This document shows, piece after piece, positions 8,163 to 8,309 of a stretch of 8,309 bases of DNA. The notes beneath the pieces are model-generated. The model saw only the letters and a list, made by a program, of their open reading frames with translations. It was not told the DNA's origin and searched no databases. Every line of letters begins with the position of its first letter. The first letter of the stretch is position 1. Position numbers and translations under genes: made by a program. The DNA is from Myxococcota bacterium. Its GTDB lineage: Bacteria; Myxococcota; Polyangia; GCA-2747355; JAKLHH01. The stretch lies in assembly GCA_022710245.1 (NCBI GenBank), contig JAKLHH010000279.1, positions 1 through 8,309 on the forward strand, read 5' to 3'.

Positions 8163-8170
8163 GCGTGCCA
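8155..8170 (-). promoter_or_regulatory. Weak sigma54-like site before the exported-protein gene
   Basis: On the minus strand this reads TGGCACG-CCTC-GTGAA. The -24 half matches consensus perfectly, but the -12 half has A instead of the nearly invariant C of the GC pair and G instead of the first T. The implied transcript start, near 8143, would leave a leader of about 23 bases that includes the Shine-Dalgarno, which is a sensible position. The -12 half overlaps the direct repeat, so the match may be fortuitous. Confidence 0.22.
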
Positions 8171-8309
8171 CCTCGGGGAGGCATGATCCCTTGCCAGCGT
8201 GGGGTTGCGGCGAGGCGGCGTCCGGCTGGCAGCCGTGCCTGGTGGCGCTCTCTGTGGCCGGTGTGCGACGCACCTGCGCGAGGGGTCGCGCCAGGCAGGG
8301 TCCCCGCTG

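Noticed and set aside
7000..8186. Long overlapping frames in other phases across the exported-protein gene
   Set aside because: Their products are low-complexity, they lack ribosome-binding sites, and only the 7041-8120 minus frame has a signal peptide and a strong Shine-Dalgarno.

Overview
The window is GC-rich (roughly 70%) bacterial DNA with tightly packed genes. An FHA-GAF-sigma54 activator, secreted enzymes and a lipoprotein esterase suggest a member of the Myxococcota or a related 'delta-proteobacterial' group. That assignment rests on gene content and composition; there is no rRNA or other marker gene in the window.

Layout. Positions 1-746 (+) hold the C-terminal part of a HEAT-repeat-like protein, cut by the left edge. 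Its stop codon overlaps the start of 743-2692 (+), an FHA-GAF-AAA+-Fis sigma54-dependent activator (bacterial enhancer-binding protein) with all core motifs intact. After 16 bp comes 2709-4046 (+), an unrecognised protein with C-terminal cysteine knuckles of zinc-ribbon type. Its base composition differs from the flanks: the word CGATCG occurs 9 times in 1.34 kb, against 3 times in the other 7 kb. Positions 4047-4240 carry a possible frameshifted transposase tail and two hairpins. Positions 4241-5725 (-) encode a SUKH (SMI1/KNR4-like) domain joined by an Ala/Arg-rich helix to a seven-bladed WD40-like propeller. The divergent 220-bp spacer 5726-5945 has a sigma54-type -24/-12 match facing each way and nested inverted repeats between them. 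Positions 5946-6989 (+) encode a lipoprotein esterase of the PHB-depolymerase/feruloyl-esterase (LpqC-like) type. Positions 7041-8120 (-) encode a Sec-exported protein of unknown function with faint TraB/ChaN/EreA-like motifs. The convergent pair shares a two-tier hairpin at 6993-7033. Positions 8121-8309 hold the leader of the last gene, a 9-bp direct repeat, a weak sigma54-like site and no other gene that I can support.

How it may work together (inference). The activator would take a phosphopeptide signal through FHA and a ligand or protein signal through GAF, and drive sigma54 promoters. Two good candidate promoters lie about 3 kb downstream, between the SUKH-WD40 gene and the esterase gene, with a candidate enhancer between them. 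The 2.7-5.8 kb segment (odd-composition zinc-ribbon gene, possible transposase relic, SUKH-WD40 gene) looks like accessory DNA placed beside a conserved regulatory pair.
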